DNA of 64,000 nucleotides from Candidatus Pelagibacter sp. (GCA_028139285.1 JAOINI010000004.1:1-64000); one strand, 5' to 3'; shown: positions 16,744-26,369, counted from the stretch's first letter. A program made the numbers and translations. The notes: generated from the sequence alone by a model not told the origin.

Positions 16744-17922
16744 ATGATCCAGTACATTACAAAACCCTTTAAATATTTTTTTAAGCTTGAAGCTGCTTCA
16801 GGATTAGTTCTTTTATTTGCGGCGATACTAGCCCTTATTATCAGTAATGGTAATTTAAGTGAATATTATTTTTCTACTCTGGAAAAATACATTATTCTTG
16901 GTACTAAAGAATTTGGACTTAAGCTAAGTGTCCTTCATTGGATAAATGATGTCTTAATGGCTATATTTTTCTTTTTTGTTTCTCTTGAAATTAAAAGAGA
17001 ATTTATTCAAGGCGAATTATCAAATCCAAAGCAAGCTATGCTGCCAATTATCGGAGCAGTTGGTGGAATGGCTGTGCCTGCATTATTCTATATCGTTATA
17101 AATTATTCTGATAGCACTACATTAAATGGCTGGGCTATTCCGTCTGCTACAGATATTGCGTTCTCACTAGGGGTTTTATCTTTATTGGGAAAAAGAGTGC
17201 CTATATCTTTAAAAGTTTTTTTAACCGCGTTAGCCATAATTGATGATTTAGGTGCAATAGTCATAATAGCTTTTTTCTACTCCGGTAATATTGAAATTAA
17301 ATATTTAATTTTAATGTTATTATCATTAATTGTTTTAATAGGTCTTAATAAATTTCGAATAAAAAGTTTTATACCATTTTTGATTGTTGGAATTTTTTTA
17401 TGGGACTTTACTCATCAATCAGGAATACATGCAACTATTGCTGGAGTGTTATTGGCGCTAACAATTCCTCATAATACAAAAAATAGCAAACAATCTATGT
17501 TGCTTAAATTAGAGCATGGTCTATCACCATATGTTGCTTTTGGTATAATGCCAATTTTTGCGTTTGCCAACGCAGGTGTTTCTCTTGAGGGTTTAACTTT
17601 TGCAACACTATTAAATCCAGTCCCCCTAGGTATTGTTTTAGGTTTATTTTTTGGAAAACAAATCGGTGTATTTGCACTCTCATATTTATCTGTTAAACTC
17701 AAATTAGCAGATAAACCCACAGGTGCAAATTGGACAGCTTTTTATGCTGTATCAATTTTAACAGGTATAGGTTTTACGATGAGTTTATTTGTTGGAAACT
17801 TAGCTTTTGCAAATAATTTAGAATATATGGATGGAGTAAAAATTGGCGTTTTGACTGGTTCACTTCTTTCAACATTATTTGGGTATTTCTTATTACTTTT
17901 TGCATCCAATAAAAATGATTAA
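16744..17922 (+). CDS. nhaA: Na+/H+ antiporter NhaA
   Basis: A 392-residue inner-membrane antiporter of normal NhaA length with about twelve helices. The ion-binding Asp pair is Asp167-Asp168 in ALAIIDDLGAI. Other family blocks are LMAIFFFFVSLEIKREFIQGEL near residues 65-86, ATDIAFSLGVLSLLG near 136-150 and the late TGIGFTMSLFVGNLAF. It exports Na+ in exchange for protons, which fits a marine cell. Its last 8 bp overlap the IscU-like gene. Confidence 0.95.
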   Translation: MIQYITKPFKYFFKLEAASGLVLLFAAILALIISNGNLSEYYFSTLEKYIILGTKEFGLKLSVLHWINDVLMAIFFFFVSLEIKREFIQGELSNPKQAMLPIIGAVGGMAVPALFYIVINYSDSTTLNGWAIPSATDIAFSLGVLSLLGKRVPISLKVFLTALAIIDDLGAIVIIAFFYSGNIEIKYLILMLLSLIVLIGLNKFRIKSFIPFLIVGIFLWDFTHQSGIHATIAGVLLALTIPHNTKNSKQSMLLKLEHGLSPYVAFGIMPIFAFANAGVSLEGLTFATLLNPVPLGIVLGLFFGKQIGVFALSYLSVKLKLADKPTGANWTAFYAVSILTGIGFTMSLFVGNLAFANNLEYMDGVKIGVLTGSLLSTLFGYFLLLFASNKND

Positions 17923-18316
17923 CGAAGATGTTTTTAAATTAGCTTCAAATACTACCAACGTTGGTTTAAAAAATAGGTACTCACATAAGATATCTCTGAA
18001 AAATACGACCTGTGGTGACAAAATAACTATTGAAGTGATCGCAGATACAAAAAAGATCCATTCAATGAGATATGAAACGATATCTTGCTTGTATTGTGAA
18101 GCTTCTGCAAGTCTGCTTTCTCAAAAAATAAAAAATATGAATCTAAAAGATTTTAAGAAAGATTTAATTATAATAAAAAAAATATCTAATAAAAAAAATA
18201 TTACGTTTCCTAAAAAATTCTCTGATTTCAAAAAATTGCTGAATAGCGACAATTTAAATAGATTTAAATGTATATTTTTGCCAATTGATGCAGTATTAAA
18301 AGCTTTTAAATTATGA
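17915..18316 (+). CDS. IscU/SufU-like iron-sulfur cluster scaffold protein
   Basis: The ATG at 17915 gives 133 residues; longer in-frame starts upstream lie inside nhaA and add unrelated sequence. The ligand pattern of IscU/NifU-N scaffolds is present: Cys33 with Asp35 in TTCGDK, Cys58 in ISCLYC (a second Cys at 61) and Cys119 in RFKC. Conserved SAS follows the second Cys as in SufU/IscU (CxxCxASAS). It likely holds nascent Fe-S clusters in the cytoplasm. The 4-bp overlap with the glutathione peroxidase gene suggests co-expression, possibly in oxidative-stress defence. Confidence 0.82.
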   Translation: MINEDVFKLASNTTNVGLKNRYSHKISLKNTTCGDKITIEVIADTKKIHSMRYETISCLYCEASASLLSQKIKNMNLKDFKKDLIIIKKISNKKNITFPKKFSDFKKLLNSDNLNRFKCIFLPIDAVLKAFKL

Positions 18317-18849
18317 AAAAAATATTAATTATTTTATTTATGTTTAGTTTTTTTTCAAAAGTAATTGCTGGGAATAATGGTACTGCTTATGATTATGAGT
18401 TTAATAGCATAGATGGAGAAATAATCAAACTAAGTCAGTATAGAGGAAAAGTAATTGTAGTAGTAAATGTTGCGAGCAGATGTGGTTATACCCCTCAATA
18501 TGAAGATCTGCAAACATTATGGTCCGAATATAAAGATAAAAATTTAGTTATTTTAGGAATCCCTACTAATAACTTCAGACAAGAACCTGGTAGCAATAAA
18601 GAAATAAAAAACTTTTGTGAAACAAATTTTGGAATTTCTTTTCCGATGACAGAAAAGATTAGTGTAATAGGAAATAATGCACATCCATTTTATAAATGGG
18701 CAAGAAAAGACTATGGTATTGGCGCGATACCTAAATGGAATTTCCATAAAATTGTTATTGGAAAAGATGGAAAAGTCGCAGAAACATTCTCCTCTATAAC
18801 AAATCCGTCATCTAAAAAATTCATTAAAGTAATTGAAAACTTGATTTAG
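18313..18849 (+). CDS. Glutathione peroxidase family protein with signal peptide
   Basis: This 178-residue thioredoxin-fold peroxidase carries an N-terminal signal peptide (about 1-19), so it should act in the periplasm. The peroxidatic Cys57 is in NVASRCGYTPQY, and the Trp-Asn pair is in PKWNFHK. The usual FPCNQFxxQEP motif reads IPTNNFRQEP, so the Cys and Gln of the classic motif are replaced. A later Cys in NFCETNFG may serve as the resolving residue. The 3' end overlaps the opposing hydrolase gene by 4 bp. Confidence 0.88.
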   Translation: MKKILIILFMFSFFSKVIAGNNGTAYDYEFNSIDGEIIKLSQYRGKVIVVVNVASRCGYTPQYEDLQTLWSEYKDKNLVILGIPTNNFRQEPGSNKEIKNFCETNFGISFPMTEKISVIGNNAHPFYKWARKDYGIGAIPKWNFHKIVIGKDGKVAETFSSITNPSSKKFIKVIENLI

Positions 18850-19613
18850 TAAGTAAAACTTAATCCATCATACGCAGGGATTATATTTTTTGGTAATTTT
18901 TTCTTTAGTTTGAAGTAATCTAAATCTGTATGCAAATTTGTTAATATAGCCTTTTTAGGTTTGGTTATATTTATTAAATTTAAAGCTTCATCTAGATTAA
19001 AATGAGATGGGTGTTTATCAATTTTAAGACAATCTAATACTAAATATTTAAGATTTTTGAGATACTTAATATTTGTCAAAGATACGTAATTACAATCACT
19101 TATATACGCAATTTTATCAATAATATACCCGGTTGATTTTATTAATCCATGAGTAACTTGAAAAGGTTTAATGACCAATTTTGAATTTTTTTTTTTAATA
19201 GAAAAACTTTTATCTATTATATTCGCTTTCATAATCGGCTTATACCCTTGTTCTTCGAAAAAACAAAATCTGTAAGATTTTTTTAAAGCTTTGATCGTTC
19301 TTCGACTACCGTATATTGGGATCTTTGATTTATTTTTCCAATAAAATGGTCTCATTTCAAATATACCAGCTGTTTGATCTGCATGTTCATGAGTATAAAT
19401 AATTGAGTCAAGATTTTTAATTTTGTTTTTTAAAAATTGATATTTTATATCCGGTGAAGTGTCTATACACACAGATAAATCTCCTTTTTGAATATGAGCA
19501 CAGCATCTAGTCCTTAAATTTTTCGGACTTTGTTTAAGATTTCCTCTGTAATTAGTTATCCATGGAGATCCAAGTGAACTTCCACAGCCTAGAATTGTAA
19601 ATTTGCTTTTCAA
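18846..19613 (-). CDS. MBL-fold metallo-hydrolase (PhnP/phosphodiesterase-like)
   Basis: A 255-residue metallo-beta-lactamase-fold protein. GCGSSLGSP (9-17) is the family start motif. The metal motif is THEHADQ (74-80), in which the last His of HxHxDH is Gln. A second His lies in QVTHG, an Asp in YISDCN and a His in NLHTDLD. The layout resembles PhnP, the cyclic phosphodiesterase family often found after tatD in alphaproteobacteria. Only a TTG start is available at 19613; no in-frame ATG keeps the first motif. It ends the long minus-strand operon starting at mltB. Confidence 0.82.
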   Translation of the reverse strand: MKSKFTILGCGSSLGSPWITNYRGNLKQSPKNLRTRCCAHIQKGDLSVCIDTSPDIKYQFLKNKIKNLDSIIYTHEHADQTAGIFEMRPFYWKNKSKIPIYGSRRTIKALKKSYRFCFFEEQGYKPIMKANIIDKSFSIKKKNSKLVIKPFQVTHGLIKSTGYIIDKIAYISDCNYVSLTNIKYLKNLKYLVLDCLKIDKHPSHFNLDEALNLINITKPKKAILTNLHTDLDYFKLKKKLPKNIIPAYDGLSFTY

Positions 19614-20386
19614 TTTAATTTACCAAATAAATTAAAAAAATTATTAGATGTAATTTCTGAAAATTCATCGAATGATAAATTTTTCATTTTAGATAAAAAC
19701 TTTACTGTATGTATAATAAAACTAGGTTCATTTGGTTTGCCTCTTAAAGGAACAGGAGCAAGATATGGAGCGTCAGTTTCAACTAATATTTTTTCGTTTG
19801 GTATATCTTTGAAAGTATTGGCTAAATCCTGGGATTTATTGAATGTGACAACCCCACTAGCAGAAATGTAAGCACCTAGATCTAATAATTTAAAAGCAAA
19901 TTCTCTTGTTCCAGTAAAACAATGTATAAGTATTTTAGTCTCTTTTTTTTTTGAATGTTTTTCTAATATTTGTAAAGTTTCTTTTTCTGCAGATCTTGTG
20001 TGAACTATAAGTGGTAGATTTTTTTCTTGTGCAGCGGATATGTGTTCCTCAAAGGAATTGATTTGATCTTTCTTTTCAGAATGATTGTAATAAAAATCCA
20101 ATCCTGTTTCACCAATACCAATAATTTTTTTATTTTGATTAATTTTATCAATTATATCAATACTTTTGATATGTTGATGTGACTTTGCTTCATGAGGATG
20201 AATTCCATAAGTCCCGTAAACACTTTTATAATTAGTAACTATCTTAAGTATTTGTTCAAAACTCTCATCTTTTGTCGATATAGTGAGCATGAATTTAATA
20301 CCATCTTTATTTGCCCTATCAATCGTTTCATCTAAGGCATTCCACATAGGTTCGTAGGTCAGATGGCAATGAGAATCAATTATCAT
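19610..20386 (-). CDS. TatD family metal-dependent hydrolase (deoxyribonuclease)
   Basis: I take the ATG at 20386 (MIIDSHCHL), giving 258 residues; an upstream TTG would add two residues. Metal ligands are visible: His6 and His8 in DSHCHL, Glu in GIGETGLDFYY, His in LPLIVHTR and IHCFTG, and Asp in VETDAPYLAP. TatD enzymes are cytoplasmic nucleases with DNA-repair and turnover roles. The gene overlaps metG by 11 bp upstream and the MBL gene by 4 bp downstream, a conserved bacterial order. Confidence 0.92.
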   Translation of the reverse strand: MIIDSHCHLTYEPMWNALDETIDRANKDGIKFMLTISTKDESFEQILKIVTNYKSVYGTYGIHPHEAKSHQHIKSIDIIDKINQNKKIIGIGETGLDFYYNHSEKKDQINSFEEHISAAQEKNLPLIVHTRSAEKETLQILEKHSKKKETKILIHCFTGTREFAFKLLDLGAYISASGVVTFNKSQDLANTFKDIPNEKILVETDAPYLAPVPLRGKPNEPSFIIHTVKFLSKMKNLSFDEFSEITSNNFFNLFGKLN

Positions 20387-21917
20387 TTTCAATCTTTTTA
20401 AACAAAATATCTAAATTTTTTAACTCTAAATTATAGTCAAGAATGTCATTTTTTTTTATATTTTCAATTGAAATATCCTTATCAGATAAATTAATTGTTT
20501 CTAAAACTTTTTTAGTAGAAACCGGTATAATTGGACTTAAAAGAATAGAAATATTTTTTATTTGTTCTGAAATTGTATAAAGAATTGCATTCATTCTTTC
20601 TGGGTCTTTTTTTTTAAAAGCCCAAGGTTCTGAGTCATTAAAATATTTGTTTGCTTCGAAAGAGAAATTGACTACCATTTTAATATATTCATTTAAATTT
20701 TGGTTATTTATATAATCAATAAGTTTAGGAAGATTATTCTTAATATTTTGGATTAATTTAATATCACTTTCACTTAATTTGCTCTTTTTCGGTATTTTGT
20801 TATTACAATTTTTTTTTATGAAAGAAAAAACTCTTTGACATAAATTGCCATAATTATTTGCTAAATCATTATTTATACAATTTTTAAGATTTTCCATTGA
20901 TATGCTTCCATCATTTCCTAAAGAGACTTCTTTTATCAAATAATATCTGAGTTGATCAATTCCATAATCTTTAATTACTTCAATAGGATCTAAAATATTA
21001 CCAAGTGATTTAGACATTTTCTTATCATCTGAAAGGATCCAACCATGTCCAAATACTCTTTTAGGTAATGGCAAATTTGCTGCAATTAAAAAGGCTGGCC
21101 AGTAAACTGCATGAAATCTCAAAATATCTTTACCAATGATATGAACATCAGCAGGCCAAAAAGATTTATATTTATCATCAGCAATATTAGGAAAATTTAG
21201 TGCACTTAAATAATTAGTTAGAGCATCTAGCCAAACGTAAATGATATGATTTTTATTTTCAGGTACCGGTATTCCCCAAGAAAAAGATGTTCTACTTATT
21301 GATAAATCCTTTAACCCTTTCTCAACAAACTTCACTACTTCATTTTTTCTTGATTTTGGTAAAATGAAATCTTCATTTTTTTTATAATGTTCTAGCAATT
21401 TTTTTTGAAATGCAGACAATTTAAAAAAGTAAGACTCTTCCTCTACCCATTCAACTGATGAACCAGAAGTTTTAGATATCTTTTTTCCATTTTTTTCTTC
21501 AATTTCATCTTTATCGTAATAAGCTTCATCAGAGACCGAATACCACCCACTATATTTATCTAGATAAATATCACCAGACTTAGTTAATCTATTCCATATT
21601 TCATTCACTGACTTAAAATGTCTAGGCTCTGTTGTTCTAATGAAATCATCATTAGATAAATGTAATGTTTTTGTTAACGATCGAAAAGTTTCTGAAATTT
21701 CATCACAAAATTTTTTGGGGTCTTGTTTATTTTTATCTGCCTCTTTCTGAATTTTCTGACCATGTTCATCTGTGCCCGTCAAAAATAAAACCTCATAACC
21801 TTCTAGCCTTTTAAATCTTGCAAATATATCTGCAATTATACTTGAATATGCGTGACCCATATGGGGTTTTCCAGATGGATAATAAATAGGTGTTGTAATA
21901 TAGAAGTTTTTATTCAT
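20376..21917 (-). CDS. metG: Methionyl-tRNA synthetase
   Basis: With the ATG at 21917 the protein has 513 residues; the longer frame would need a TTG and more overlap with holB. It charges tRNA-Met in the cytoplasm. The class I signatures are HMGH (19-22) and KMSKSLGN (about 300-307), with TGTDEHGQK near residue 50. No zinc-knuckle cysteines follow TDEHG, as in the short alphaproteobacterial type. The C-terminal dimerisation domain of longer MetRS is absent. It sits in the tmk-holB-metG-tatD run. Confidence 0.95.
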   Translation of the reverse strand: MNKNFYITTPIYYPSGKPHMGHAYSSIIADIFARFKRLEGYEVLFLTGTDEHGQKIQKEADKNKQDPKKFCDEISETFRSLTKTLHLSNDDFIRTTEPRHFKSVNEIWNRLTKSGDIYLDKYSGWYSVSDEAYYDKDEIEEKNGKKISKTSGSSVEWVEEESYFFKLSAFQKKLLEHYKKNEDFILPKSRKNEVVKFVEKGLKDLSISRTSFSWGIPVPENKNHIIYVWLDALTNYLSALNFPNIADDKYKSFWPADVHIIGKDILRFHAVYWPAFLIAANLPLPKRVFGHGWILSDDKKMSKSLGNILDPIEVIKDYGIDQLRYYLIKEVSLGNDGSISMENLKNCINNDLANNYGNLCQRVFSFIKKNCNNKIPKKSKLSESDIKLIQNIKNNLPKLIDYINNQNLNEYIKMVVNFSFEANKYFNDSEPWAFKKKDPERMNAILYTISEQIKNISILLSPIIPVSTKKVLETINLSDKDISIENIKKNDILDYNLELKNLDILFKKIENDN

Positions 21918-22842
21918 TAGAAAATCTGTTTTCAATAGATTTAAGTAGTGAGCCTTGATTCAAGTTATATACAAAAAAATCATTAATATTTTTTAATAAA
22001 AATTTTCTATCTTCAATAAATTTTATTTTAGTCAAATTTTGACTATCTTTTTTTATTTTTAAGTAATATTCGGAATAAAACAATAATAAATCTTTAAAAA
22101 ATAAATTTTTACTTTTCTTATAAAGATCTAGAATAGTTTTAAAAGTTTTAAAAATATTTTCTTTTATGTTTATATTATTTTCTCTCAAAGAAATGTTAAT
22201 TTTTAAAAAATTACCAGGACTTATAATAATCTTATCTTGGTCAATAATTTGATCTTGGTTATGAATATCCATTAAAAAATTAATAATCTGACTTCTTTGA
22301 TTATAATTTAGCATAATCTTAAATTCTAAACATCGTGATTTTAGAGTATCAATCAAAGGCCTAGTTTTATTATTGATCAAAAAAAAATAATCATTTTCAT
22401 TTGGTTCCTCAATTATCTTAAGTAAAGCATTTATTGAATTTGTGTTAAAGGTTTCTACATTATCCAAAACAACAAAGCGTTTATCATTATAAAGTGGTTT
22501 TTTTTGTAATTTATTCTTTAGTTCGCGAACAGCTTCAATATTTATATTTTTGAAATCATTGCTTTTTAAAAAAATTACGTTTGAAATTAAATCTTTAGAT
22601 AAATTTTCAAAGAATATATTTTTTTTTAAAATTTTTTTTTCTGATAAATTATAATTTTCTTTATCAAAATAACTAATAATTAAATGATTTATCAGCGTTA
22701 ATTTGCCAATGCCCTTTTCCCCAGTAAGTAATATTACTTTTGGTAACTTTTCATTTAAAAGTAAATTTGATAGATTATCAAATTCTAAATCTAAACCATA
22801 AAGTTGTATTGAATATCTTGGATTTATATTTTCAAATAACAT
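21910..22842 (-). CDS. holB: DNA polymerase III delta' subunit
   Basis: A 310-residue AAA+ clamp-loader subunit. A P-loop-like GEKGIGKLT lies near residues 41-49, with sensor-type segments ALLKIIEEPNENDYFFLI and TLKSRCLEF (SRC motif) in the RFC box order. The zinc cysteines of many delta' proteins are not visible. The C-terminal half is very Lys/Asn/Ile-rich and diverged. Gene order tmk-holB-metG, with 1-bp and 8-bp overlaps, supports the call. Confidence 0.85.
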   Translation of the reverse strand: MLFENINPRYSIQLYGLDLEFDNLSNLLLNEKLPKVILLTGEKGIGKLTLINHLIISYFDKENYNLSEKKILKKNIFFENLSKDLISNVIFLKSNDFKNINIEAVRELKNKLQKKPLYNDKRFVVLDNVETFNTNSINALLKIIEEPNENDYFFLINNKTRPLIDTLKSRCLEFKIMLNYNQRSQIINFLMDIHNQDQIIDQDKIIISPGNFLKINISLRENNINIKENIFKTFKTILDLYKKSKNLFFKDLLLFYSEYYLKIKKDSQNLTKIKFIEDRKFLLKNINDFFVYNLNQGSLLKSIENRFSNE

Positions 22843-23489
22843 TATTTTATATTGAGGTATTTAGAGGTAATATTAAATATTTTTTTCTCTAGAGAGTTAT
22901 CATTTTTTGACGAGTCTAAAACAAAATAATGTTTTTTACCTTTAGCAATTTTAAGAAATGATTTTTGAACATTAGAGTAAAATAGTTGTGAAAAATTATC
23001 ATATCTATTTTTGGTTTTTCTTTTTTTTAATCTTTTATTGGAAGATTTAGATGATACTTTTAAAATAAAAGTAAGATTAGGTTTTAAGCCATTTAATATC
23101 TCTTTATGGATATTATTAACAAAATTATAATTTACTTTTTTTCCGTAAACTTGATAAGCTAATGTAGAGTCAACAAACCTGTCACAAATTATTACCATAT
23201 TTTTTTTTAAAGAAGGAAATATTATGTTTTTAACATGCTCATTACGTGCAGCAAGATAAAGCAAGGTATCTGTATACTTATCAAATTTATTTTTTGAGGA
23301 TTTATTAAAATAATCTTTAAGTATCAGATTCCTTATCATTTCAGCACTTTTGGTTCCGCCTGGCTCTCTTGTCAATATAGATGGAATCTTCTTTTTTTTT
23401 AAAAATTTAAATAATTTTTTACTCTGATATGATTTTCCACAACCTTCAACACCTTCAAATACAATAAAAAAAGGTTTCTTTTTATACAT
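22842..23489 (-). CDS. tmk: Thymidylate kinase
   Basis: A dTMP kinase of about 215 residues making dTDP for DNA synthesis. The P-loop is FEGVEGCGKSYQ (about 11-22), followed by TREPGGT and CDRFVDSTLAYQ, all diagnostic. A GTG at 23492 precedes the ATG at 23489; I use the ATG. The start lies inside the last codons of the dac gene, and the stop overlaps holB by 1 bp, so translation is coupled along the operon. Confidence 0.95.
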   Translation of the reverse strand: MYKKKPFFIVFEGVEGCGKSYQSKKLFKFLKKKKIPSILTREPGGTKSAEMIRNLILKDYFNKSSKNKFDKYTDTLLYLAARNEHVKNIIFPSLKKNMVIICDRFVDSTLAYQVYGKKVNYNFVNNIHKEILNGLKPNLTFILKVSSKSSNKRLKKRKTKNRYDNFSQLFYSNVQKSFLKIAKGKKHYFVLDSSKNDNSLEKKIFNITSKYLNIK

Positions 23490-24630
23490 CACCCCAAATC
23501 AAATAATTTATTGAAGCAAGTAAACTTTTAAAAAAATTTACCTTTTTCAAATTTTCTGCAGCATATAATGGTAAACTTTTTATTAATTCATCTTTAATTA
23601 ATATATCTAATTGAGCTATTTTTTCACCCTTTTGAACAGGTGCAACAATCGGACCGTCGTATTTTAAAGCTACTTTTAAATTTCGAATATCTTTTTTATT
23701 TATTGTAATATAATAATCTTCTTTAGTTGTAACTTGAATTTTTTTACTTTTACCCAACCATGTTTCTAATTCAAATAAAGACTTATCTATTTTTGAAACT
23801 TCAAAAGTATTTGTATTTCTAAATCCCCAATTTAATAGTTTTAACGACTCAGAACTTCTTAAATTTTTAGTTGGGAAACCTGAAACAACAGCAATTAATC
23901 GTCTATCGTTTTTCTTCATCGAGCTTGCTAACGAATATTTTTCAACCGCTAAGTATCCGGTTTTTACCCCATCAACACCAACATTTTTATAAAGTAAAGG
24001 ATTTCTGTTTCCTTGCTTTATTGGATCTCCTCCAGTTCTATCCCACGTAAACGTTTTTTCTTTGAATAATTCATAATATATTGGGTAGTTTTCTATTAAG
24101 TATTTTGACATTATTGCTATATCTCTAACCGTTGAAATATTATCCGGATCATTAATTCCTGATGAATTTGTAAAATTTGTAGAAGTCATACCGATCTCAA
24201 TCGCTTTTTCATTCATCATTTCAGCAAAATTTTCTTCAGAACCAGCAATACCTTCAGCTAAAGCTACACAAGCATCATTGCCTGATGCAATGATAATACC
24301 TTTAAGTAAATCCTCTACTGAAACTTGATCATTTACCATAATAAACATTGAAGAATAACCGCTCTGAGATAGTCTCCAGGCATTTTCTGAAACTACAAAC
24401 ATGTCGTCTAAAGATAATTTGTTTTTTTTTAAGAGATCAAATGCAATTATAGAAGTCATAATTTTTGTCATCGAAGCTGGATAAATTTGAGCATCGGGAT
24501 CAAATTCATATAAAATTTCATCTGAATGATAATCAATTAAAATCCCTGTTCTAGCATTAACATTGGGATTAGAATGTACTGAGACAATTAATTTTAAATA
24601 AATTACTATTAATATTAAATATTTATTCAT
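23482..24630 (-). CDS. D-alanyl-D-alanine carboxypeptidase (PBP5/6-type)
   Basis: A 382-residue peptidoglycan carboxypeptidase with signal peptide (about 1-20). The three penicillin-binding motifs are intact: Ser53-x-x-Lys56 in PASMTK, Ser116-Gly-Asn118 and Lys223-Thr-Gly225. A C-terminal beta domain (about 275-350) and an amphipathic tail follow, as in DacA/C. It trims cell-wall pentapeptides in the periplasm. It overlaps the upstream SPOR lipoprotein by 8 bp. Confidence 0.93.
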   Translation of the reverse strand: MNKYLILIVIYLKLIVSVHSNPNVNARTGILIDYHSDEILYEFDPDAQIYPASMTKIMTSIIAFDLLKKNKLSLDDMFVVSENAWRLSQSGYSSMFIMVNDQVSVEDLLKGIIIASGNDACVALAEGIAGSEENFAEMMNEKAIEIGMTSTNFTNSSGINDPDNISTVRDIAIMSKYLIENYPIYYELFKEKTFTWDRTGGDPIKQGNRNPLLYKNVGVDGVKTGYLAVEKYSLASSMKKNDRRLIAVVSGFPTKNLRSSESLKLLNWGFRNTNTFEVSKIDKSLFELETWLGKSKKIQVTTKEDYYITINKKDIRNLKVALKYDGPIVAPVQKGEKIAQLDILIKDELIKSLPLYAAENLKKVNFFKSLLASINYLIWGDV

Positions 24631-25366
24631 TTTTATTAATTGTTATATCTAAATCTTCAAATCCAAAATCTACCAACTTGGTGTAATCATTTTTTACTGA
24701 ATTTATACTATTATAAGGGCCAGAAAATAAATTAATTTTTTTATTACTTTTTCGCACTATTTTCAATTTTTTTGTATCTAAATTGGGTATTTTCAACAAA
24801 ATTCTTTTCTTCAGATAAATAGCTGAGTCCTCTGAATAAAATGAAGCAATTTGTATATAAATTTTATTTCTTGCTTTATTCTCATTTTTTTTCTTATTTT
24901 TTGAAATATTAGAAATCTTTACTGACGTAACTGGTGCATTAGTTGATATTTTTTTTTCTTCGTTAAAAATTTTTGCTTTTTTAGCTACAAAAGATTTATT
25001 CTTTTTAAGTTCTAATATTTCTATTAAAGGCAACTTTTTATCTAAATTGATTTCAAGAGCAACAGCTTCAGAAATAGAGACTTTATAAAAATCCGGATAT
25101 TTATTACTAATAGAGTTTTTCAAAATGATATAGTCTTCTGTGTCTGTATTAATAATCTTCATTAGTGCATTTGGTTTTAAAAATTTATTAAAGGCTTTTA
25201 GTGTTGAATTATTACTCAAAGATTTATGGGATCTTTTATTAAGTTGTTCATCTTCAACAATGTAAGCAAATCCTTTTGAATGAAAGGGTTCCCTCTTATC
25301 AAGTTTTGTATAATTTGAACTACATGAAAAAAGAAAAAATACTAGAATTATTATTTTAAATTTCAT
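24623..25366 (-). CDS. SPOR-domain lipoprotein, degenerate RlpA-like
   Basis: A 247-residue lipoprotein: N-terminal signal with lipobox FLFSC (Cys about residue 15). A divergent double-psi-barrel-like middle (about 25-120) is followed by a Lys-rich linker and a SPOR domain from about 168 (KIYIQIASFYSEDSA to the C-terminus). SPOR domains bind denuded septal glycan. Position between mltB and dac is the usual rlpA slot, and segments such as LMKIINTDTEDYIILKN align in style with the RlpA barrel. The catalytic VNDRGP and ASWYG motifs of RlpA are missing, so enzymatic activity is doubtful. Confidence 0.72.
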   Translation of the reverse strand: MKFKIIILVFFLFSCSSNYTKLDKREPFHSKGFAYIVEDEQLNKRSHKSLSNNSTLKAFNKFLKPNALMKIINTDTEDYIILKNSISNKYPDFYKVSISEAVALEINLDKKLPLIEILELKKNKSFVAKKAKIFNEEKKISTNAPVTSVKISNISKNKKKNENKARNKIYIQIASFYSEDSAIYLKKRILLKIPNLDTKKLKIVRKSNKKINLFSGPYNSINSVKNDYTKLVDFGFEDLDITINKNE

Positions 25367-26369
25367 TTTTAAAATTTTCTTTTAATGTGCAAACTGCAAG
25401 TGCAAATCTAAGAGATCTATTCCATGTTAAAATCTTTTCGTAATTATCAAATATAATGTACGCTGGTGAATGGGTTTCTGCACCTGGAATAATATCTTTA
25501 TCAGGAATAATAATTGCTGAAAGTGAATTATTTTTAAGATTTAGTTTATCAAAATTATCTATATATTTTTTGAAAAAATTAACCTTTTTTTTATTTGAAA
25601 TCTTTCTGGCTGAAGAGTTGAGATATTTCTTTGGAATATTATCTTTTAAATTTATTTTAAAAAAGCAAGGCTGGTTTTTTTTCCACCCTATCCTTTTTAA
25701 GTAATTTGCTGCAGATGCAAATGAATCCTCGGTTTTTTTTAATTCAATTGTTTTATTCTTGTTATAATCTATAGCAAAATCCATAATAGTTCTTGGCATA
25801 AATTGAAAATTGCCAAAAGCTCCAGCCCAAGAACCGTATAGAATATCTTTCTTTACAATACCTTTATCTACTAAGTTAAGTAAAATAATTAATTCTTTTG
25901 TAAAAAATTCACTCCTTCTTTTATCAAAACTTAATGTAGCTAAAGATGAGACAATATCCATTTTTCCTAAATATTTTCCAAAATTAGTTTCGATTCCCAT
26001 TAAAGCAAGTAATAACTCTTTTTCTACGTTAAATTCATTTTCTATTTTATCTATAATTTTTTTTTCTTTTTTATATAACCTTTTGCCTTCTAAAATCTTT
26101 TTCCTGGATGATCTCTTTTTAATATATGTGAAAGTATCTTCATAAAATTCTGGTTGATATCTATCGTACTCTATTACTTTAGGTAGAAATATTGCTTTAT
26201 CCATAACATCATCTACCACAGTTTTTGATATTCCGTCTGAAACAGCTCTTGCTTTAAATTCTAATAACCAAGCATTAAAATCGTTTTTAACTGCATTGGC
26301 ATCTAAAATTAAAAAAAAATTAAATGATAAAATAAATATAATTATTTTTAGCATTTTACTGATTATCAT
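25356..26369 (-). CDS. Lytic murein transglycosylase (MltB family)
   Basis: A 337-residue periplasmic cell-wall enzyme with a signal peptide (about 1-26, ending DANA). Catalytic Glu127 lies in LMGIETNFGKYLG. The blocks YGSWAGAFGNFQFMPRTIMDFA and NYLKRIGWKK are typical of MltB/MltG-like soluble transglycosylases. It cleaves peptidoglycan to anhydromuropeptides. It is the first gene of the operon running down to 18846. A second ATG at 26354 would shorten the signal by five residues and is also possible. Confidence 0.9.
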   Translation of the reverse strand: MIISKMLKIIIFILSFNFFLILDANAVKNDFNAWLLEFKARAVSDGISKTVVDDVMDKAIFLPKVIEYDRYQPEFYEDTFTYIKKRSSRKKILEGKRLYKKEKKIIDKIENEFNVEKELLLALMGIETNFGKYLGKMDIVSSLATLSFDKRRSEFFTKELIILLNLVDKGIVKKDILYGSWAGAFGNFQFMPRTIMDFAIDYNKNKTIELKKTEDSFASAANYLKRIGWKKNQPCFFKINLKDNIPKKYLNSSARKISNKKKVNFFKKYIDNFDKLNLKNNSLSAIIIPDKDIIPGAETHSPAYIIFDNYEKILTWNRSLRFALAVCTLKENFKNEI

